Below, piece by piece: positions 62,320-64,000 of a DNA stretch of 64,000 nt. The DNA comes from an uncultured Pelagibacteraceae bacterium (GTDB lineage: Bacteria > Pseudomonadota > Alphaproteobacteria > Pelagibacterales > Pelagibacteraceae), in assembly GCA_902618855.1 (NCBI GenBank), contig CACNCD010000002.1:80033-144032 (forward strand). Direction: 5' to 3'. Position numbers and translations under genes: made by a program. The notes beneath the pieces were generated by a model. That model searched no databases and was not told the origin of the DNA. It was given only the letters and a program-made list of their open reading frames with translations. The stretch's first letter is position 1. Every line of letters starts with the position of its first letter.

Positions 62320-62882
62320 TGAAAAGAATTTTTATTTTCCTCTTTATTTTTCTTTTTGCAATAAAACCACTGCATGCATCTATTAAGGAAAAAATTATAC
62401 TAAATCTTAAAAATACTAATAATTTAAAATTTAAATTTGAACAAAAAATAAATGATCTCTTTGAACGTGGAGAGTGTACAGTTAAATATCCTAAAAAAAT
62501 CTATTGTATTTATAACAATAAGAAGAAAAAGATAATGGTTTCTAATGGAAAAACTTTAGTAATAACAAATGAAAAAAAAAGTAATTATTATCTTTATCCT
62601 TTAAACAAAACTCCATTAGAACTTATATTGGATAAAAACTATCTTATTAATCAAATTGAAAAATTAAAAGGACGAAATGTTGATGACAAATATTATAATT
62701 TTACAATATTGAATGAAAATAATAAGATTAATATTTATTTTAATCTTAAAAATTACAATTTAATAGGCTGGCAAACTGAAGACATTTACCAAAATTTAGC
62801 CATTACATTTATTTCAAAAATAAAAACCAATCAAAAAATTAATGATAATATTTTTAAAATCCCAAAAATGAAAATGAATTAA
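62319..62882 (+). CDS. lolA: Outer-membrane lipoprotein carrier LolA
   Basis: A 187-residue periplasmic protein with a signal peptide (hydrophobic residues 3-18, cleavage probably after LHA). Motifs NNLKFKFEQKINDLFERGECTVKYP and YYLYPLNKTPLEL fit LolA, which shuttles lipoproteins from the inner to the outer membrane. The start shares one base with the ftsK stop (TAATG). ftsK-lolA order is conserved in alphaproteobacteria. Its stop overlaps the convergent gene by four bases. Confidence 0.88.
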   Translation: MKRIFIFLFIFLFAIKPLHASIKEKIILNLKNTNNLKFKFEQKINDLFERGECTVKYPKKIYCIYNNKKKKIMVSNGKTLVITNEKKSNYYLYPLNKTPLELILDKNYLINQIEKLKGRNVDDKYYNFTILNENNKINIYFNLKNYNLIGWQTEDIYQNLAITFISKIKTNQKINDNIFKIPKMKMN

Positions 62883-63391
62883 GCGATTTTTGTTTCTAAT
62901 GTCTCAGATTTAAAAATAGCCATTCCTCTAGATAAATAATTTTTTAAAGCGTTCTTATGATCTAAAGAACATGTATGGAGCCACAAACGTTTTATGTTAA
63001 ATTGAAAAGATTTTTTAATAGCTTCGCTTAAAAGATAGCCACCTAATTTTTTACCAAAATAATCCTCTAAAATCCCAAAATATGCTATCTCTATCTCTTC
63101 TTTTATTTCGTGAAAAATTAATTCAAAATAACCAATTATGTCGTCATTATCTTTTAGTACATATGTAAAAATTTTTTTATTTGAAACATAATCTATCCAA
63201 TTTTTATTAGACCACTCTAATCTATCTTTCCAAAAATGTTTTTTTCCGATTTGTTTATAGAAAAATTTATTTAATTGAAAATCATTTGGTTCAACTAAGA
63301 TGATTGAATAATTCCCTTCTGGTTTTCGAACTTCATTTAAATCTTTAAGAGACTTAATTTCCAAATATGTTCTAGAAATATTTTCAATCAC
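62879..63391 (-). CDS. GNAT family N-acetyltransferase
   Basis: A 170-residue acetyltransferase-fold protein. The acetyl-CoA site is in IAYFGILEDYFGKKLGGYLLSEAIKKSF (V-x-x-x-x-[RK]-GxG/A type, here with a GKKLGG loop) and the terminal strand includes RLWLHTCSLDHKNALKNYLSRG, typical of Gcn5 proteins. The substrate is unknown. It overlaps the HIT gene start by four bases, so the two are co-translated. Confidence 0.85.
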   Translation of the reverse strand: MIENISRTYLEIKSLKDLNEVRKPEGNYSIILVEPNDFQLNKFFYKQIGKKHFWKDRLEWSNKNWIDYVSNKKIFTYVLKDNDDIIGYFELIFHEIKEEIEIAYFGILEDYFGKKLGGYLLSEAIKKSFQFNIKRLWLHTCSLDHKNALKNYLSRGMAIFKSETLETKIA

Positions 63392-63753
63392 TGAACCATT
63401 TTACCTATTTTTTCTCCGCCAAATATGTGGAAGTGTAAATGTGGAACTTCTTGACCTCCGTCCTCACTAATATTTGAAAGTATACGGTACCCTTTACCTT
63501 TATCTGTTGATATTCCTAATTTTTGAGCAACTATACTTAAGCCCTTCATTAATCCTAAAATCTCATCCGATGATGCTTTTTCAGAAAAATCATCTAAATT
63601 AATATACTTTCCTTTTGGTATCACTAGTGCATGAATTTTTTTTTGAGGATTTATATCATAAAAAGATAAAACAAAATTATCTTCATATATTTTTTTACAA
63701 GGTATTTCCCCTCTTAGTATTTTTGCAAAAATATTGTTTTCGTCATACTTCAT
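63388..63753 (-). CDS. hinT: HIT family purine nucleotide hydrolase
   Basis: A 121-residue protein with the histidine triad VPHLHFHIFGG and the N-terminal NNIFAKILRGEIPCKKIYED, the HinT/HIT branch I. It hydrolyses nucleoside phosphoramidates such as AMP-lysine; the cellular substrate is uncertain. It overlaps the following truncated gene by four bases and the GNAT gene by four, a coupled three-gene set. Confidence 0.94.
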   Translation of the reverse strand: MKYDENNIFAKILRGEIPCKKIYEDNFVLSFYDINPQKKIHALVIPKGKYINLDDFSEKASSDEILGLMKGLSIVAQKLGISTDKGKGYRILSNISEDGGQEVPHLHFHIFGGEKIGKMVQ

Positions 63754-64000
63754 TCAATAACCTCTATTTCCTCAATAATACTTAATATTTTATTTCCTTG
63801 TAATACTGCTAGGACAACAGCACATTCATAATCAGCAAAAGAGGTTTCTTCTGCAATTTCCTTCATTTTCAAACACTTTGATTTTGATGAGGTTAGAAGA
63901 TGTTCTTGTAGTTCTCCATCTAGATACATCATAAGACCAATCACCTCCCCCTCTTTTTCAAAACCTCCTTGTTCCTCAATCATAGCAACTCTACTACCAA
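63750..64000 (-). CDS. Unidentified protein, C-terminal part (cut by window edge)
   Basis: The frame enters from the right edge, so the ATG at 63983 in the ORF track is probably internal: codons for GSRVA precede it without a stop. The visible part is acidic (many Glu) and ends IIEEIEVIE. I do not recognise it. Its stop overlaps the hinT start by four bases, so it is probably the upstream partner of the HIT gene. Confidence 0.6.
   Translation of the reverse strand, partial: GSRVAMIEEQGGFEKEGEVIGLMMYLDGELQEHLLTSSKSKCLKMKEIAEETSFADYECAVVLAVLQGNKILSIIEEIEVIE

Noticed and set aside
1-64000. CRISPR arrays, insertion sequences, prophage or integron features
   Set aside because: No spaced direct repeats, transposase, integrase or phage structural genes were seen on either strand.

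Overview
The window is a chromosomal segment of a very AT-rich, gene-dense, streamlined alphaproteobacterium. Everything points to the SAR11 group (Candidatus Pelagibacter or a close relative). The DmdA protein matches the DMSP demethylase I know from that group almost throughout. Genes abut or overlap by a few bases, there is no stretch over 300 bases without a gene, and I see no insertion sequence, phage gene or CRISPR array. The species call is inference from recalled family sequences, not from a search.

Bases 1-15116 are one unbroken minus-strand run. In transcription order it reads ffh, rpsP, trmD, rplS, leuC, leuD, leuB, dmdC, dmdB, an alpha/beta hydrolase, dmdA, asd, sdhC, sdhD, sdhA and sdhB (cut by the window edge). 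It joins protein targeting and translation genes, leucine synthesis, DMSP demethylation with methylmercaptopropionate-CoA degradation, aspartate-family synthesis and succinate dehydrogenase. ffh is preceded by a roughly 100-base leader that folds into several helices and has a competing fold over the translation start. A near-palindromic -10 box sits between ffh and the divergent dapF-ftsY pair.

Bases 17000-28064 (minus strand) form an organic-acid region: a TRAP transporter (dctP, dctQ, dctM) with a terminator-like hairpin between binding protein and permeases, an amidase, an unlisted 58-residue membrane protein, a serine hydrolase, a D-lactate dehydrogenase-type FAD enzyme, an aminotransferase, two tandem FMN hydroxyacid dehydrogenases, and a PagL-like outer-membrane protein. 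Bases 28095-32221 hold cytochrome c maturation genes ccmC-D-E-F-G-H. Between ccmC and hspQ lies a minus-strand hairpin with a U-tract and a pyrimidine-rich loop, a candidate small RNA or terminator.

Bases 32400-42700 are housekeeping and envelope genes: hspQ, a YciB/IspZ-type protein, DUF2794, a Bax inhibitor-1 family protein, tas, an IalB-like protein, argG, psiE, folD, YggT, an MscS-type channel, hemD, hemC and tsaD. Bases 42700-64000 carry an SGNH-like hydrolase, two large TPR/O-GlcNAc-transferase-like proteins about 10 kb apart, an EVE protein, acetyl-CoA synthetase, a two-subunit sodium:solute symporter with its own terminator, the rpe/heparinase-like/purH cluster, phhB, tRNA-Gly(GCC), a LON-domain protein, a UbiH-like monooxygenase, ftsK, lolA, an acetyltransferase, a HIT protein and an unidentified truncated gene.

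Taken together the window describes an aerobic marine heterotroph. It takes up small organic acids (TRAP transporter, symporter), activates acetate (Acs), oxidises hydroxyacids, demethylates DMSP into the folate pool (DmdA, FolD) and respires through SdhABCD and c-type cytochromes. The observations most worth a second look are the ffh leader, the hspQ-ccmC hairpin RNA, the probable CTG start in the dmd cluster, the pair of OGT-like proteins and the EF-hand-like loop in the symporter.
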